A DNA stretch of 64,000 nucleotides from Magicicada septendecula (GCA_034769895.1 CM068370.1:37847031-37911030), one strand, 5' to 3'; shown: positions 10,666-23,085, counted from the first letter of the stretch. Notes: generated by a model not told the origin, from the letters alone. Numbers and translations: made by a program.

Positions 10666-12363
10666 CAGTGGAAAACGTTTAACGCGAAATGACTGCGACC
10701 AGCTGTTTTTCGTTTCACCGAATTTTGTGTTAAAAGAATGTCGTATTAAACAGTCAAAAGTGAAACAAAAGAGATAAATGAATATAAACACTGTATAGAC
10801 TACTTGCTGTATTCTGTAGTAAAATAAAGCAATAAAGAATATTCACAGAAGAGGAAGTCCTTCTAAGAACTTTAGAGGAAGATGTCCACAGCATTTAATA
10901 AATTCAGTTAAAATTCTTTATAAAAGTACACCTGTAGTCCTGAATCTGAATGGTAGGCTCTCAGGTGACATTCCAATAAATAAAGGAGTTAGGCAGGGAT
11001 CCTGTGTTTCCCCAATGTTGTTTAATATATATATTGACGACATGTAGAGAGCATGGAAATCCAGAGTGACTTCGGGAATACAGCTTAACAAATCAATTTG
11101 TATGGGTTCCCTGCTATATGCGGATGACGTAGCTCTTATTCAAGAAAACGAGGGTGATTTACAAAGAGCCATGTTTCAATTACAAGATGTGGCAAGAGAG
11201 TACTCACTGACAATTTCAGTAAGAAAGACCAGACCCAAGGCCTTTAAAGGTAAATATCCAGTGACGACTAAGACAGTTATAAACAACAGCACTTTAGAAC
11301 AAGTGAACCGTTTCAAATATCTCAGCTGTGCAGTAATCTATGAATCTGAATATGATATAAGAGAGAAGATAAATAAATTTATTAATATTTGTGGTACGAT
11401 TCATAGAAGTCTTCGAAATAAAACAAGACCCAGCACAAGGATTAAATTTTATAAGATAATTTTAATATCCACGTTGATTTATGCGAGTGAGGCGTAGGTC
11501 ATGACAAAAAAGAAAAGCGGCAAGATTCAGAGTGCTGAAATGCAGTTTCTTCGAAATACTTTAAATTATACACTGCAAGACAGAATAAGGAATGAAGATA
11601 TCAGAGCAGAACTCGAAGTAAAGGACATAAATGAAATTATCCTCAATTTACAGAAGACAATGGTGGGATCATCTGCAAAGTATGACAGAGGATCGATTGC
11701 CGAAAGCGGCACTGAACTATAAAGCCATTGGTAGAACAGACTTGGGTCGTCCGAGGATGAGATGGGTGCCGGAACAGGTTTATATAACCTAATCCTTGAA
11801 GAGGAGAAGAAGAAGGAGAATATTAAGAAGGTTTATACATATAAGCGTTTTATTTATCCTCTTTGATAATTTCTGATTAATTTTTGGAAACAAATATGGT
11901 TTACTTTCCTTAAATTGAGTATACACGCTCTGTATGTCTGTAGATAGGTAACTGTATATACGTGTTTTTTAACGTTCCTATAGTGACTATGTTAAATTTC
12001 TTAAAAAAAAGCCCGTTATTTTCCTTTGCACACATGTCTGCGCTACTTTATTTTTAATAAATTATTCTAATTTATTAAACATGTTATCAAACATTTCACC
12101 TTGCGAGTTGGCTTGTACATATCGGCTCAGCAACGAAAGCATATAAGTAGCGGTAAGAACCTGTAAATTTTCACTGTAATTTTTCGTGTCAAGTTCGTCG
12201 GCACAAAAACTTTCTCGTGTCAACCGATATTTTGTAGGTAAAACTTTCGTGTTAACCGTAGAAACTGTAATTGTAAAATAGAAGGAATGAGGAGGACATG
12301 AGCGATATTTTCTGTTAACCGATTTGTCGTCTTAAGCGTTTTCGTCTTAAACGTTTTCCACTG
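10666..12363. mobile_element. Tigger/pogo-like DNA element with TA target duplication
   Basis: The left end CAGTGGAAAACGTTTAA (10666) and the right end TTAAACGTTTTCCACTG (12347-12363) are perfect 17-bp inverted repeats. Each is bordered by TA (10664-10665 and 12364-12365), the expected target-site duplication of Tc1/mariner-superfamily elements. The subterminal sequence near 12190-12340 repeats words such as TCGTGTTAACCG and TCGTCTTAA, a feature of Tigger termini. No transposase frame is visible, so it is probably non-autonomous. A LINE (10844-11816) sits inside it; without that insertion the element would be about 0.7 kb. Confidence 0.8.
10844..11816 (+). mobile_element. LINE reverse transcriptase fragment nested in Tigger-like element
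   Basis: The segments run in the normal order. NFRGRCPQHLINSVKILY is followed by GVRQGSCVSPMLFNIYIDD (the conserved RT motif before the catalytic box), then MGSLLYADDVALIQENE with the YADD box at about 11120. FKYLSCAVIYES, RIKFYKIILISTLIYASEA and AEMQFLRNTLNYTLQD follow. In-frame stops at 11047 and 11498 break the frame. The 5' part is truncated at the insertion junction. The octamer AGAATATT is found at 10836-10843 and 11817-11824, a candidate target-site duplication. The 3' end is GAA-rich (11796-11820), as in other LINEs of this window. Confidence 0.85.
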
Positions 12364-12365
12364 TA

Positions 12366-13150
12366 CTTTATGCTAATTAGACGATAGGTTAGAGTATAAT
12401 AAGTCATGGTTATAATAATGTCTTAATTAATAATATAATAATTATTACATAATATAATAATTAATAACTATATAAATCATGTTTACTAATCTAGAATTAT
12501 AACTTACTAGCCAGAAGGCTTTGTGCAATAGCTAGGATTCAAATTCCTGTCGTGAATGCTAAAAATATGCAATGGAATAAAAGACGTGTAATACGACAAA
12601 ACGGAATCGTGTTATCCGACAAGGATTTTATAACCACTCTTTAAGAAAGGTTAACTGAGTCCAGTGATTGAATGTACTGCGTACTGTTTAAAAAATAACA
12701 GTAAACAGTGCACAAGAAACATGTAGGGTACATGTGCAGATAACATTAGATAACAAGTAGCCTCTATCACAGTACACGGAATATTTCAGAGGAACTGCTG
12801 TTGCAGTTTGAAAAACTCGTTTTCAATTCGTTTATCTGATAAAACCATTAACAAATAAGTAGAAGCGAACACCTGTTTGTTTGTTCCAAGTACGAGCCCA
12901 ACCCTACTCTGATTGTGTATTTATCCGCAACACAACAGCAGATTTGTTAAGTTCGACAAGAAAGCCGCTCAAGAGTAGCCTGTAGTATATAGATATACAA
13001 GTGGAGTCATTAACCTTGCGGACTCCACAGTGCTGAGGAATGTTGCACGTTAATATTTTTACGTTTAGAATTTAGCCTTACATCATTGCCGACATTACTT
13101 ATAAAGTATAATAATAATATATTTGTTTTTACGAGGTAGGTTATGGAAAA
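12366..13150. other. No gene seen
   Basis: AT-rich sequence with ATTATAATA-type simple stretches at 12420-12480. No supported reading frame. Confidence 0.4.
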
Positions 13151-13660
13151 CTAATTTTCGTCGCAGGAGGGTCTACGCTCCTACGGTGTGTGGGACTCGC
13201 ACCCACCAAAACCACATACCCTTTTGTCCAACAGCACGGATCCACTTCGGGACTCAGCTTTCGCAGTAATTCAAGGGGGTGCCATTTGATCTTCGTCCTG
13301 TGGACGTTCGTCTGTTTTAAACCTTCAGCTGGTCTGCTTTACCTGTTGTCTATTATTCTATCAGCGGCCCTAGCAAGATCATTTTCTGCTTCCTTCTTTT
13401 GCCATAGTACCTTCTCTATGTAGGATGCTACCTGATTCCAGTGCTGTTCGCTTTGCAGCATTATATAGCCCGATGAGCATTCTCGGAGGAGATCTGCCCC
13501 ACTTCTTTTTCCAGAGTTAACTCTCCTCTTCCCATTCCATCTTTCACAGGTGAAAAACGCTTCTTGCACATCGTCTAGTTCCTGTCTGCAGAAAATCCAG
13601 ACTGGTCTGTCTACTTTCCCCCATCCTACAACAGGCCGTGACCAGTTAGACATTGCGTTA
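13150..13660 (-). mobile_element. R1-like LINE, 3' end (copy 1)
   Basis: The minus strand reads SRPVVGWGKVDRPVWIF and then DDVQEAFFTCERWNGKRR, matching the zinc-finger-like C-terminus of R1-clade proteins (HTFF-C-RW type). A helical block with LLRECSSGYIMLQSEQHWN and VASYIEKVLWQKKEAE follows, ending in a stop. The 3' UTR to about 13150 contains the shared TCCCACACACCGTAGGAG block at about 13175-13195. It is truncated to the last part of the ORF. A second R1-like element on the same strand starts just upstream. Confidence 0.8.
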
Positions 13661-13699
13661 TGACATAATTAATCTCTCAAAGTTTGCGATCGGTCCATC

Positions 13700-14890
13700 A
13701 GCTAACTGCTTATCAGTTAACTGAGGGACCATCTTCCCTTCGTGTCGCTGGTCCATCTTTTCTGCCACTGAGCCATACTATGAGCCCCTGACCTCCCAAT
13801 ATTTTTTTTATAGAGGGGGAAAAATGCTTTATGCACCGTCAGAGGAGGCTTGTGCTTTCCCTGGTGTGTGGGACTCTCGCCGACTAAAAAACCCACCGCT
13901 AATTCAAGCATTCATATCAATCCTAGAACCACTTAGCGTATTACTTCAGGATGGAGCCAATTGCGCCCTTATCGGCCTCCTTCTAGTTGTCCCTTATCTT
14001 CTGCTGTTGGGTGAAAGTTCGGCCGGTCTTTTTTTTCTGGCAGTACCCACCGAATAAGTGTAGAGATGCGGTGCAACGAGCATAAACTCTCGGGCGTGAA
14101 CTCCCCGAACTCCATTTCCAGTGCCGTCCTCTCTCCTGTGAATCTGCAGCACTTGAAAAAGGTGTGCAAGACATCTTCATGGGGAGAGTCGCCGTATTGA
14201 CATGCTGAGTTTTGTACCTTTCCCATTCTGTGGAGGTAGGCATTAAAATTGCCGTGGCCACTGAAGAACTGTGTCAGGTGGTGTTAACCTCACCGTCCAA
14301 TCTTTTGGCGGTCAATCCAATCCTTCAAGTTTTGATATGAGCCTTGCGGTCCAACTCCCTCTGTCCTCTCTATTACATCGATCTTGCCTGTGCCGTACAG
14401 TGAGTTCCCTAACTACATGCTTTGCCGCATCCCTTTCAATTATATCCCTTCTTTCGAAGAGGTGCTTTCGCTCTAGAGCCAACAGGTCTATGGGAATCAC
14501 TCCCGCTATCACTAGGACTACTGGCTCTGACACTTTCCGGTAAAAGAATGGTACTCTGAGGGCTCCTCTTCTCTGCACCGATGCCATACGTTTCCTGTAT
14601 TTCTCCGTCTTTAGTGCATCGGCTCTGATTTCGCAACCGTGCAGAAGGATGGATTCGGTGACCGCCATGAACAATCGCCTCTAGTTTGCAGTGGGACCTC
14701 CTACATTGATCACAAGTCTGCTGAGATTCGTTGTGATGTGAGCCGCCTAATCAGTTGCAAAAATGATTTGCTCCCAATAGAGCTTTGAGTCTAGTCTCAC
14801 CCGTAGGTATTCCGCTTGCAGCTGAATGACAATGGGGATCCGTCGGTGGGTGAACAATACTATCTCGGTCTTTTAGGTGGCTAGATCCAG
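13700..14890 (-). mobile_element. R1-like LINE, RT C-terminus to 3' UTR (copy 2)
   Basis: Reading down from 14890, an RRIPIVIQL-like segment is followed by VRLDSKALLGAN. The best-preserved part comes next (14674-14312): TESILLHGCEIRADALKTEK, RMASVQRRGALRVPF and VLVIAGVIPIDLLALERK. All are typical of the R1 clade. The C-terminal zinc-finger-like region (CQYGDSPHEDVLHTFFKC) lies at 14200-14140, about 100 bp further on after a frame change. The 3' UTR (about 13700-13980) contains the shared TCCCACACACCAGGGAAAG block at 13855-13880. Catalytic and endonuclease parts are missing; frameshifts show it is inactive. A (TAG)n microsatellite begins at its upstream edge. Confidence 0.85.
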
Positions 14891-14899
14891 GCCGTGTTA

Positions 14900-14909
14900 T
14901 TAATAATAA

Positions 14910-14983
<74 letters not shown>

Positions 14984-14994
14984 CTAGTAGTAGT

Positions 14995-15026
<32 letters not shown>

Positions 15027-15047
15027 CAGTAGTAGTAGTAGTAGTAG
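14900..15047 (+). repeat. (TAG)n/(CAG)n compound microsatellite
   Basis: About 148 bp of AGT repeats with an inner AGC block around 14997-15023. It sits at the upstream truncation point of the R1-like element. Leucine-run translations across it are artefacts. Confidence 0.95.
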
Positions 15048-16630
15048 CGCTACGCTGAGACGATAAATAACATGTGTGGATACTTGACGCTTTTCACGCG
15101 CCACACGAGCAGTAGTGCGCAGTATTAAGCAACTCCTGCTCGATTTTCTAAACGCTCCTTCCACATTATGGTCTATTATTCTACCTGTAACCAGGTCATT
15201 TTTGTCACATAGTACGCCGCATAGCCGGAGTATAAATATAGCACTGATAAGCCGAGTTGGTTCAGTTTAGATTGGCGATTCGGTGTGCGTTAGCAAAATT
15301 CTTGTTATCGTGACTCTGAATTACTGTGTGCTGACATGTCTGTAACTGGCGACTAACTGAGACCGGGAAATACTAGTCTCGCAAATAAGGAGACGACAAT
15401 GACACCAACGGTGAAACAACAATATTTGTACTAAAATTAAATTTGTTCGAAAACGCAAATTAAAGAAAACCTGATTGCCGAAGATACTGATTACCTTCTT
15501 CAAACTCATATATAACCAACCACATCGTACAAAACTAAAAGCTGTAAATAATTGACTACTAGTGGTCGCAAATTTATTCTAGAATGACTACAGTAGAATG
15601 CGTCTAGTTATTTTAACGAAGATGAGCTTTCAAAAGTTTGAAAACAGATGAGACGACAGATTAAACTCTTGAAGGGAATTAATTAGTGCCAGTAGTTTTA
15701 TTCAGAAAAAGAAGCAGAAAATGAAGCAATAATAAAATTATCACATTTCTCTCAGTTCAAAATATTGAACAGAATGTCTATATTGTTATAAAGTGTGATA
15801 AAAAAAATGGATCTCAGGTATTGAGTGCAAGGTAATATAAGAAATTTAAATTACTGAAGAAGATTCCTAAATAAGGTCAAACCATTAACTACCCTAAGCA
15901 GACGAATTTAGTTCAGTCAAATAAGTAACTACAAAGGCCTCTATTAAACGAATAAAGCATTATAACACGTGACACAGTGAACAACTAGGGACTTTCCAAA
16001 AACAGCCGTACTTAAGAGAGTAATGCTATGATACAATCTTAAGGGAAACCTGCCAAAAATGGACAGTAGTAGTACCTGTATATGAATTTATGCTCTTAAG
16101 TTAAAGAGTCGATAGCGTGAAATTATTATTATTATTATTAATTGTTTCGGGGATAAACGTCATCGTCACTAATAATATACGTACTAAACAACATTACGAT
16201 TACTAACAATTTGTCTTTGACTTCTAGTGAAGTAACGAAAATAATAATACACCACACTATGTAACATAAAACACAAATATGTGATCAAGAATGAACCATA
16301 ATATAATCGAAATAACAAATTATATATTAAATTATAATAGCTTTTTAAGGTAAGGAGGCAACAAGAACAAAGATAATCTAGATCAGGTGATCGAATTCTA
16401 GAACAGGTCTACAAATTCAATTTTACTACCGCTTTTCCAACGTAGCTTACATGTGTTGTGTTCCCAATCCTCTCTACCTGTCTACCTTTTTGTTCTATCG
16501 GCTTCACTTACTAATTTCCTCTGTTCTTTATATATTGTTATATATTTTAAACGATTTTTACCTAGCTGTAGGAAAAGCATTAAGTTTATCTTGCCAAATA
16601 ATACCTAGACCAGATAGATATAAATAATAA

Positions 16631-16631
<1 letters not shown>
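15048..16631. other. No gene seen
   Basis: AT-rich, no supported coding sequence. A short (ATT)n run occurs at 16122-16140. Confidence 0.4.
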
Positions 16632-16661
<30 letters not shown>

Positions 16662-16903
16662 AAGAAGAAGAAGAAGAAGAAGAAGAAGAAGAAGAAGAAG
16701 GAGGAGAAGGAGAAGGAGAAGGAGAAGGAGAAGGAGAAGGAGAAGGAGAAGGAGAAGGAGAAGGAGAAGGAGAAGAAGAAGAAGAAGAAGAAGAAGAAGA
16801 AGAAGAAGAAGAAGAAGAAGAAGAAGAAGAAGAAGAAGAAGAAGAAGAAGAAGAAGAAGAAGAAGAAGAAGAAGAAGAAGAAGAAGAAGAAGAAGAAGAA
16901 GAC
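16632..16903 (+). repeat. (GAA)n microsatellite with internal (GGAGAA)n block
   Basis: About 270 bp of uninterrupted GAA repeat containing a (GGAGAA)n block at roughly 16701-16773. The strand is all-purine throughout. Poly-Phe and poly-Ser/Phe translations are artefacts. Confidence 0.97.
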
Positions 16904-17559
16904 AGAAAGATGTAAAGAATAATTAACAGAGAATATCACTTGAACGGACAGAAAAGAGGATATTCCTAATATATCTTTGCTTAATTAGTCCAGCCCGGTT
17001 AATATAATTAACTTATATTATGATCAAAAAACGTCTGAGGTGCCAAATTAAAATTCTTTTCTCAAATGAACCGTTCAGCACATCTTAATTATCTTATTTC
17101 TACGTCCATAGTATCACTCGTCGACTAGAGATCTTCTAAATGATAATGAAAGGCTTCGGCTAAACGACGTTTAAATGACGCAGATGTATAATTATTGCCT
17201 TGGGCTTTGTGACTCGTCAAGTCGAGTAGCAACAACCAGAATGATCTACCGGTATTGGGCAGTCTTTCCTAATATGTTAGAAACGCGCCGGATGAAATTA
17301 AGAGATAAAATTATATTCAGTCAGTTATAGACACTGTCTCTATCGATTCATTTATAACTGTAACAATTTTTCTAAAGATTGCAAATTTGCTTTACAGTAG
17401 TAAATGGCATAAACTCCAACTTTGTGTAACGCTTTTTTTTAATATAAGTATTTAATTATAGTGAATGTATATACAAACAACTGTTTATTAAAGGTTTCAT
17501 AAAGAGCAGATCATGTTTATATTGCATATTTACAATTGCCCAGCTCATTGAAGAGCTTA
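16904..17559. other. No gene seen
   Basis: AT-rich sequence with no motif or reading frame I can support. Confidence 0.4.
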
Positions 17560-17705
17560 GAGATTATTAGCTGTCCACATACATTCGGGAAGAGGTGTGG
17601 GACGTCCGAGGAAGCGCTGGAATGACCAGCTCTAGACTTTGCCCGTTTGAGACCGGAGCAAACCATTCTTGGTTTAATCCTTGCTGATGATGATGATGAT
17701 GATCT
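17560..17705 (+). mobile_element. LINE 3' terminal fragment with (GAT)n tail
   Basis: Shows GRGVGRPRKRWNDQL in plus-strand translation around 17590-17630, followed by CCCGTTTGAGACCGGA, CCATTCTTGGTTTAATCC and (GAT)n at 17685-17703. It matches the minus-strand copy at 1140-1290 closely, so both belong to one family with a conserved GAT-repeat terminus. Confidence 0.85.
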
Positions 17706-18059
17706 CATGAAATACGTGACTACTACACTCAATATTTGGGCTATATATGAATTTCAACACGAAGTAAATTATGGACCGAAATTTTTCGCAGCGATTGCTT
17801 TAGAAAAATATATGTTCCGGATGTATTTGTTTATTTGTGAACTTTATGTCTTGAAAATATTAGTAAAACAATTCGCTTCTGTAAAAGACATTGTCCCCTT
17901 CGATATAAATTTATACGCATATAGGCCTACAGACTCTTTACGCATTCGTAAAACACCCTTTTTCTAAATACTCTGTTTAGTATGCGAGTTCTTAGACTTT
18001 CACACGGCGTGCGCCAACATTGTTAAAATTACTACCATTAGTCGGGCTGTTAGGCAGTG

Positions 18060-18145
18060 GTCTGCAGATGTTGTGGACAAAGGTTTCGGCCACTCCATCG
18101 GAGGCCATCATCAGTGTCTGGAACAACTAGCACCTGTCCGCCAAT
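18060..18145 (-). ncRNA. Hammerhead-like motif (Penelope-type)
   Basis: On the minus strand CTGATGA (18114-18108) is followed by a GGCC...GGCC stem with an extended CTCC/GGAG helix, then GAAA (18087-18084) and CC...TTTGTC. The last part fits a 2-bp stem III closed by CTTT and a GUC cleavage site. The outer flanks contain GTTGT and ACAAC, which could form part of stem I. No Penelope-like protein remnant is visible beside it. Activity is not implied. Confidence 0.55.
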
Positions 18146-21100
18146 TCACCCCAATGATGGGGTAGACACTATGTACTTTGCATTGCATTGCATTGGATTG
18201 GATTGAGGGTGCGGGGTGTGTTCAGACCCCGGGCTTTAAATGGGCTGACTGTGCAAATTCCCAGGGCGCCTGGTCCAAGGGGGCGCCAAGGAACGAAAAA
18301 CAATACGCGTTAAGACTATAAGAAATGATTTTCAAGATATGATATTTTAATTTTTATTGTGTGTAGCCTACGTAGTGATTAGATCACTTGCAATACTGAA
18401 ATGCTATCGGTACTAATAGTTTATACTTGGGGAAAAAAACAAAGTTTACACATTCAACAATAACTTGGTGGGGGAGAAAAGTAAAAAAATGAAAGGGGGC
18501 GGCTATAAGAATGCTTTGCCCAGGCTGCAACGTACCTGAAATCGGGGCCTGGGTGTGTTTGCACCCGTGGCTTGACTGCAGCATCTGGATCGAGTCCAAT
18601 GGCTGCCAGTGGATGAACATAGTCTGGTTCTAGTCGACTGGTGACCTAAAACTGGAGAAGAAAACCGCCAACGAGTTAACTCAGAAGGCTGGAGAGAAAG
18701 ACAACTTTATTTTTGTGGCACTGCCGCTGGTAGCGATTCGAGCAACAGATGTTGATCAAGGTAACAGCAACAAGCAGCTGACTCAGCGTACTAGGAGGCG
18801 GTCGGGAAGGAAGGAAGGACAGTTTTATTAGTAAATACTGGGGCTGTGGGGTGATGTTAGTACGAGGATGGACTTTATGACGGGTCGTCAAGAAGTGCCC
18901 TAGGGCGCGCTTGACCCGGATTGGCGGTGATGGTTCTGATGCACTGATTGTTCTCAGGTAAGGGAAGGTGGAGATCGAGGCTGCAGCAAAGAGAGTTACA
19001 GCCAGCGACCGGATACGTTTATATGACGTAAATATAATATATTTTATATTTACGTATATTATATATTGCAACAGTTAAAATTTGATTATCCTAATAAGGA
19101 TATGGTGAGTGTGTGAAATTTACAAACACGTCAATATGGAGGAAATGAAAAATTATTTATTATACCACAAATATTGTTTTTAAAGATGTATGTTGCACTA
19201 TAAATTGTCGTGTATTGATAATAGAAATAATAGTTTTTATTGTTCGATAATATAAATCGATTTTACTTGGTTGCTGCAACGTCCTCCTCACCTCTCGTCG
19301 CTCCCGTCCTGGCGTCCTCTTCTTCAGCGTCACTCCTTCCTGGCGTCCTCTTCGTCTTGTCGTCCTCTTCTACGGCAGGCGGCTCCAGTGGCGATATTTC
19401 AAGGAGTCTCGTCGTTATTATGTTTGACTGCTAACATTAATTAATTTCTTCATAAATTGTTCACTCACAATGATTATAAATTTCACTCGTACAGTTTATT
19501 ATTAATTTATACTTTATATTTTTTTAATCTCAGGATTAATATGGGTATTAATTAATGCGGTGCATTTAATGTACACCTTCCACGATATCTTGAAGTGTCT
19601 TTAACTTCCCTAAGCGGATATCTTAAACTAACACGAAACAGCACTATATTATATTATAATTTTTATCTAAATATTTTACCCACTCGGTTCTTAACACAAA
19701 ACTTCGTTAAGAATTACCAAGGTTTATTTTATATATGATATTTCTATGTTCGTAAGAGAACAACTCTCTTCACCGGGCACAACTTCCCTTTGCAGATGAT
19801 AAAGCAGAACTGTGTCCATCCTAACTCTACAACGAATGAATCTTACTGAATTTAGTGTATTCTTATTGGCTAAGCCCAAGTCACATGATTGATGGAACAA
19901 ACAGATATACGAATTTCCTGAAAAACTTTGTATAATTTAGCAAAGGCCTGCATGGAAATTATCTACAAATTTTACTACCCTATCATTGATAAGAGTTAAA
20001 ATTGAATTTTTCTTCATTTAAAAAAACCATATTTTTAAAATATTTATGAACCTCAGAGTATACACAAATTGAAGCTATTTACCTAAATAATTCCTTGTCA
20101 AAGTTTCACGTCAATCGGTTAACTACCACTGAAGCTATATCGATACACATTATCACACCCGCACAAATTCACTCAAAAAATACATGACCATATAGACCAC
20201 CTTTTTATGAAGAGTTTGGTATACTCTACATGCTCATCCATTTCTAAATACAAAACTTACGACTAAAAGACACAATATTACATGAAACAAATTTAAACAA
20301 GAAAATGCTCGTCATCCATGTGCTCTGATATAAACAACATAGCTTATCATCCTGTGTTCCGTTGCAATATATATATTACATATACATTTTGTATTTATAT
20401 TTTGAGTGTAAGTTTACATTCTTCGTTATGACTCCATTTAATCCGCCTGTGGCTTCTTTTTCGAATCGATTTTTATAATTCTAAATGAACATAACGTCAC
20501 AGACAAGGACTGTAAACAAGATTAATGAGGTGTAGCGAAATCAACACCGGAATTAAACAAGCAAACAGTATTTGACTGCAGTGTCACGATTTCAGGTGTT
20601 TGTTTTAATACAAGATGTTTATTGGTATAATATTGGTTTGACGTGAGCGTAATTTATGCCGAGAACACATGCACATATATATATATGAATACCGACCAAC
20701 GATTGACAGCTTTCTCAGTAAATATGTTGGCAAACAGCAGAAGAAATACCGAAAACATTATAAGCGAATGTTTAATTGAATGCGAAGAGAAGAAGAGAGC
20801 CGGTAACACAGGTTCATCAAGTTCTCACCTGACACACTAATTAAGACAACCCGTTCCTGCCCCTTCTTCTTCAGTAATCCACGAAATTTGTTTTTCTTCT
20901 GCGCGCATAACTCTCGGCGGCAAATATTCGTGGCATGCGGGTTCGTCTTGGCGGACGGTACTCACCGGTCCGATTACTTTTTATACACACATCTCTGCTT
21001 GCGTTTATGGGATTCTGCATACAAATTCTTTGGAAAATATTAATATCGTATTTTATTTAACGCGGACATCTGGGCGAGCGCGCGTTTTGGCATTCACGCG

Positions 21101-21470
21101 GGCCGTACTTGTTTATTTATTCACTTAATTATATGTTCATTGCTTCGTTATATAGTACGAAGTGTAAAATGTGATTGGAAGACTACAATATTGGAAATTC
21201 AGTGACTGCCCCTACTAATCCGTGAAATTTCTTTATATTCTTGTACCTGATGGAACCGAACGTACTGAGCTTTCTTGTTATTCGTGTGCACCGTCGGTTT
21301 TTACAACACCTTGTGATTACGAATTCCTGCATGCGATTTCTGTAAAAAATATATTAATAATTTTTTACATATTTCTTGTCGCACATTTGTATTGAAGTGC
21401 TCGTTACCACACACACCTGTCCGTTTATTTCTCAGTTGCTTGTTGATCGTTCCGTTTCAGGTCTTTTTAA
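18146..21470. other. No gene; G/C-rich repeat-like patches
   Basis: 18180-18600 contains G-rich patches such as GGGGTGCGGGGTG and AAGGGGGCGCC and a mononucleotide-poor texture. These recall degraded DNA-transposon ends, but I find no termini. A C/T-rich patch at 19270-19400 repeats CCTGGCGTCCTCTTC. A CpG-rich patch lies at 20890-21130 with a possible minus-strand splice donor (CCG|GTGAGTAC near 20960). No reading frame is supportable. Confidence 0.3.
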
Positions 21471-21476
21471 CGCGAC

Positions 21477-21551
21477 TCTTCTTCTTCTTCTTCTTCTTCT
21501 TCTTCTTCTTCTTCTTCTTCTTCTTCTTCTTCTTCTTCTTCTTCTTCTTCT
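21477..21551 (+). repeat. (CTT)n microsatellite
   Basis: About 75 bp of CTT repeats. Poly-Leu and poly-Phe translations over it are artefacts. The moderately GC-rich sequence that follows (21560-22050) may be part of an unassigned repeat. Confidence 0.95.
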
Positions 21552-23044
21552 CCACTTCATGCATTATGCTCGCGACCTGACCTGTGAAGATTATGAGTAG
21601 GTCTAGTTTCCCTATAGCCTCCAGCTAGGTAGTGAGGTGATGGGGCTGCCACCTTGAAGCTTCCCAACGTGCCTGATTTTCTGTTGGGGTTTTCTCCCTT
21701 AGTCTTTCAGTATCCCTGCACGCCAGAAGGCAGTAGTCTTGTAACTTTTAATCAAAGTTTAATCCTCTAACCTTTGCCGAACCAACTCCCGACTGCAAGG
21801 CAGCAGCTAAGAAATTAGAATGAAAACAGGAAGACACCCTAGCCCTCGAGTAACCCGAATAGCGTCGGAGTCAGGAAAGGATAAGAGTCAGTCAAGAGAG
21901 ACTAGACAGAAAAGGAAGGGATCTCACCCAAAACAAGTTGAAGCAAAGTAAGAATCCAGCTAGGGCACATCGGGATTGCCAAACCCGTATCCACAAGATG
22001 TGGACCCCTGATGTGAATAACCTGACTCTTATAAACAATAACAGTGACTCATTTTTGTACCATCGAAGTGACACTTTCTCTGTGGCAGCACCCACACTAC
22101 ATTTTCGATGTTTTGAATATGCGATTGTATCGATATATTACGATGTGAAGAAGAAGAAGTGTACTACTTATAAATTATTCTATTTATTAATGTAAAGCGA
22201 AAATACGTGTCGTTTTCATTTGTGAGGTTAGGTAATAATGATTTTTGGTTTTTAGCTTACTGTTTAAAAAAGTAAAGGCCATGTTTAGGAAAAATATGAC
22301 GTCTAATGCGTATACACAATGCTTGAAAGTGAGTAACATTAAAAACAAAGAACATAACGTTTTCTTTAACAAAAACGATAACAGAAACTGTAATGTCAAA
22401 AATACAATTAATTCTGAAGAGTAAGATGAAAACGAAAAAACGTAGTAAGAAATTAAAATAAGATTTGTTATTCCTTAAGTGGTCAATATTCTTTTATGTT
22501 ATTCAGTATACTCTTGGAAACTTCACTGGAAGCTAATTTTGTGCGAAACACAAAACTATGGGAGCGTGTATAGCAGCCCGCCTTACTTCGAGTTGGTAGC
22601 TTTTTCTGTGATCTGCACAATAACCGAGTATTATTGAAAAACGAGTACTAGTGGAAAACGATCACTGTCGCAAAAAAGGGAGACATGAAGATTCCTAATA
22701 AATATTAATAGTCCCAAGAAAATGCAATGGGATTAATCAAATGTTTGACTAATGTTTAATAAATGAATAATGTTTGATAATCAAACAGCTAAGCTAGGTA
22801 TAATGAAACGCTAGCTACACTAAGAGCAAAGCAGGTGTCCAGAGTTGCACAATTCAGAATTTAGAAGATAATACTTCAACTAACGGCACAAAATGATTGT
22901 TACTCGTTAGATATCAACAAAAAAGTGCAGTGGCACTAAGAAGATGAGAAAGTAAGGGTGCTTTGATTTGAATGTTATTGGAGTGAAACTAAATAAGAAT
23001 GACAACGTGAGAAGAATAAACGAGGAATCTTCTACAATGAACAG

Positions 23045-23085
<41 letters not shown>

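Noticed and set aside
13824-14057. 77-codon plus-strand frame
   Set aside because: It is antisense to the 3' UTR and zinc-finger region of the R1-like element.
14751-15164. 137-codon poly-Leu frame
   Set aside because: Translation of the (TAG)n microsatellite joined to part of the R1-like element.
16586-16939. 117-codon Phe/Ser frame
   Set aside because: Translation of the (GAA)n/(GGAGAA)n tract on the opposite strand.
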